Assembly: GCA_049999765.1 (NCBI GenBank)
Contig: JBNGIQ010009481.1
Coordinates: forward strand, 187,350-251,349
Origin: Phaeoceros laevis
Taxonomy: Eukaryota > Anthocerotophyta > Anthocerotopsida > Notothyladales
Length of the DNA stretch: 64,000 bases
Reading direction: 5' to 3'
The notes beneath the pieces were generated by a model. It worked only from the letters and a program-made list of their open reading frames with translations, did not search any database and was not told the DNA's origin. Each line of letters starts with the position of its first letter. Positions within the stretch are counted from its first letter, which is position 1. A program made the position numbers and the translations under genes. This document shows, one piece after another, positions 62,696 through 64,000 of this stretch.

Positions 62696-64000
62696 ATGCA
62701 GATTTCTGATCTAGCCACTTCGGCAGGAATTAACATCCTATTTGCCATCATATTTCTGTCTCTATACTCTATCTTCAGAAAACAACCTGGCAATGCGGGT
62801 GTGTACTTCACGAGGCATTTGTTGAGAGAGTCGAATGTTGGGAAGGAGGATGAGGCGTTCCACTTCGATAGCTTGCTGCCATCTGTGAGCTGGGTCAGAA
62901 AATCATGGGATCCCACGGAGGACGAGGTTTTGGCTTCTGCGGGCCTGGATGCGGTAGTTTTCTTGAGAGTCTTCATATTCAGGTTAGTATTACGCAGTGT
63001 TCTGCATGTACGTGCCAGGCAGTAGCAACACTTACCAGTCTTAATGTGCACTTGACCTGGATGAAATTCTGTAGTAGCATGTCTCAGGGCCTGGAATTCT
63101 TCTCGCTATCTGCAGTGAACACGTTCCCTAAGCTGTTGCACCTCTTCCAGCATGCGATTTTTTGGATTATGTGCCATCGTTGGCCTCTGCGTGCTGGTCC
63201 CCCTTAACTTCACGGATTCGCAATTGGTGGAAGACAAGGGAGATTTATTATACGCTGCGCTGGACGTTTTCTCCATTTCGAACGTGAGAAATGGTGCATC
63301 TAGGTATGTTCTAAAGGCAGTAGAAATCTAGTGGCCTCGTTCCTCGTTTGGAAGAGTACTGCTGCAGATTTCCTTTTTTGTTGTGGTTGCAGTTTTTTCC
63401 TTGTTGGTTTGCCGTGTTGTGTAACTACAACAATCTTTACTCACTTTGAACTTCCATTCTCCTTGTTTCATAGGCTGTGGGTGCATTTCTCTGTTGTTTA
63501 CGTGATCTCATTTGCTGCGTACATCCTTCTATATGTGGTGAGTTACAGTGAAACTTTTGCTGAGCTTATTCACGAATTTCTGAACTCGTCGCTTGTGTAT
63601 GTACCGTGAGATATGGTGGTAAAATGAACTGTGTCCAAATGTAGGAATACAAAGATATCGCAGCAAGACGACAAGAGGTTCTGAGAGTCGTTAGGCCTCA
63701 GCCGGACCAGTTTAGTGTGCTTGTCCGCTCTATCCCGGCAGTTGAGGGCAAGACTTACAGTGATGCGGTGGAAGAGTTTTTCAGCCACTATCATGCCTCA
63801 ACATATTTGTCACATCAAATGGTATATCATGCTGGAAGAGTGCAGGCGATGCTGGTGAGATATTATCCTTTTTAAATGTTTACTTTGTGCGTGTGTCTGT
63901 CTCCATAACAGCTTCAGTAGGTGAACTTTCACCCTTGGCTGGAAATGACAGGTAGAGCTTCGAAAACTAGTAAAAAGCATTGAGGAGCTAAAGAAAAAAC
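62696..64000 (+). CDS. OSCA/CSC1-family osmosensitive cation channel, 5' part
   Basis: Exons 62696-62982, 63151-63303, 63474-63537, 63645-63854 and 63952-64000 (cut by the window end) join in phase. The start matches the family: DLATSAGINILFAIIFLSLY as the first helix, then FRKQPGNAGVYF and LDAVVFLRVF. Helix CAIVGLCVLVPLNFT, helix VVYVISFAAYILLYV and the cytosolic start EYKDIAARRQEVLRV with PDQFSVLVRSIP follow. OSCA proteins are mechanosensitive, calcium-permeable channels opened by hyperosmotic or mechanical stress. The pore domain lies beyond the window. The ATG at 62696 sits directly before the conserved first helix. It is divergent from the ERD7-like gene. Confidence 0.9.

Overview
The window is nuclear DNA of a green (streptophyte) plant. 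Almost every gene is a typical plant gene split by short GT-AG introns, mostly 70-200 bp. Recognisable families include a KOC1-type kinase, a CBSX6-type CBS protein, Agenet and DUF26 proteins, peroxisome-type aspartate aminotransferase, citrate synthase, THO5, a LIL/ELIP-type thylakoid protein, biotin-protein ligase, a dirigent-like protein, an ERD7/senescence-domain protein and an OSCA/CSC1 channel. The short introns, high gene density and roughly balanced base composition suggest a non-flowering lineage (bryophyte, lycophyte or streptophyte-alga grade), but I cannot name the species. Two runs of exactly 100 N (19321-19420 and 34965-35064) are assembly gaps.

Layout. 1-3.3 kb is repeat-rich: the end of a PHD-finger frame, direct repeats, nested inverted-repeat modules and a ~785 bp element with long terminal inverted repeats. 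3.7-5.9 kb (-) is an unrecognised multi-exon gene. 9.8-12.3 kb (+) is a KOC1-like kinase, convergent with a CBSX6-like gene (13.1-14.9 kb, -). 16.3-20.0 kb is AT-rich with one intronless DUF26 secreted protein, a gap and a 39-bp satellite. 20.3-22.8 kb (+) holds a small plant membrane protein and an acidic CxxC/coiled-coil protein. 23.4-27.0 kb (-) is an Agenet/zinc-finger protein, head-to-head with a 10-exon gene (27.7-30.9 kb, +) whose splice-joined product combines FHA, BRCT, RING and PHD modules. 32.2-34.8 kb (+) is a PH-domain/coiled-coil protein. 35.6-38.2 kb (+) is aspartate aminotransferase, convergent with an EF-hand-like gene (38.7-40.6 kb, -). 40.7-49.2 kb is a second AT-rich island holding an intact multi-exon citrate synthase. 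49.5-55.7 kb (+) carries a THO5 gene broken by an in-frame stop, a two-helix LIL protein and biotin-protein ligase. Then come a dirigent-like frame without a start, a beta-propeller protein, an ERD7-like gene (-) and, divergent from it, the 5' half of an OSCA channel running off the window end.

The genes do not form one pathway. They are ordinary housekeeping, stress and chromatin genes interspersed with repeats. The most novel-looking object is the FHA-BRCT-RING-PHD protein. It unites phosphopeptide binding, ubiquitin-ligase and histone-reader modules and shares a ~700 bp promoter region with a putative chromatin-reader Agenet gene. Exon coordinates were derived by hand from splice consensus, reading-frame phase and recalled family similarity. 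No search or transcript evidence was available.
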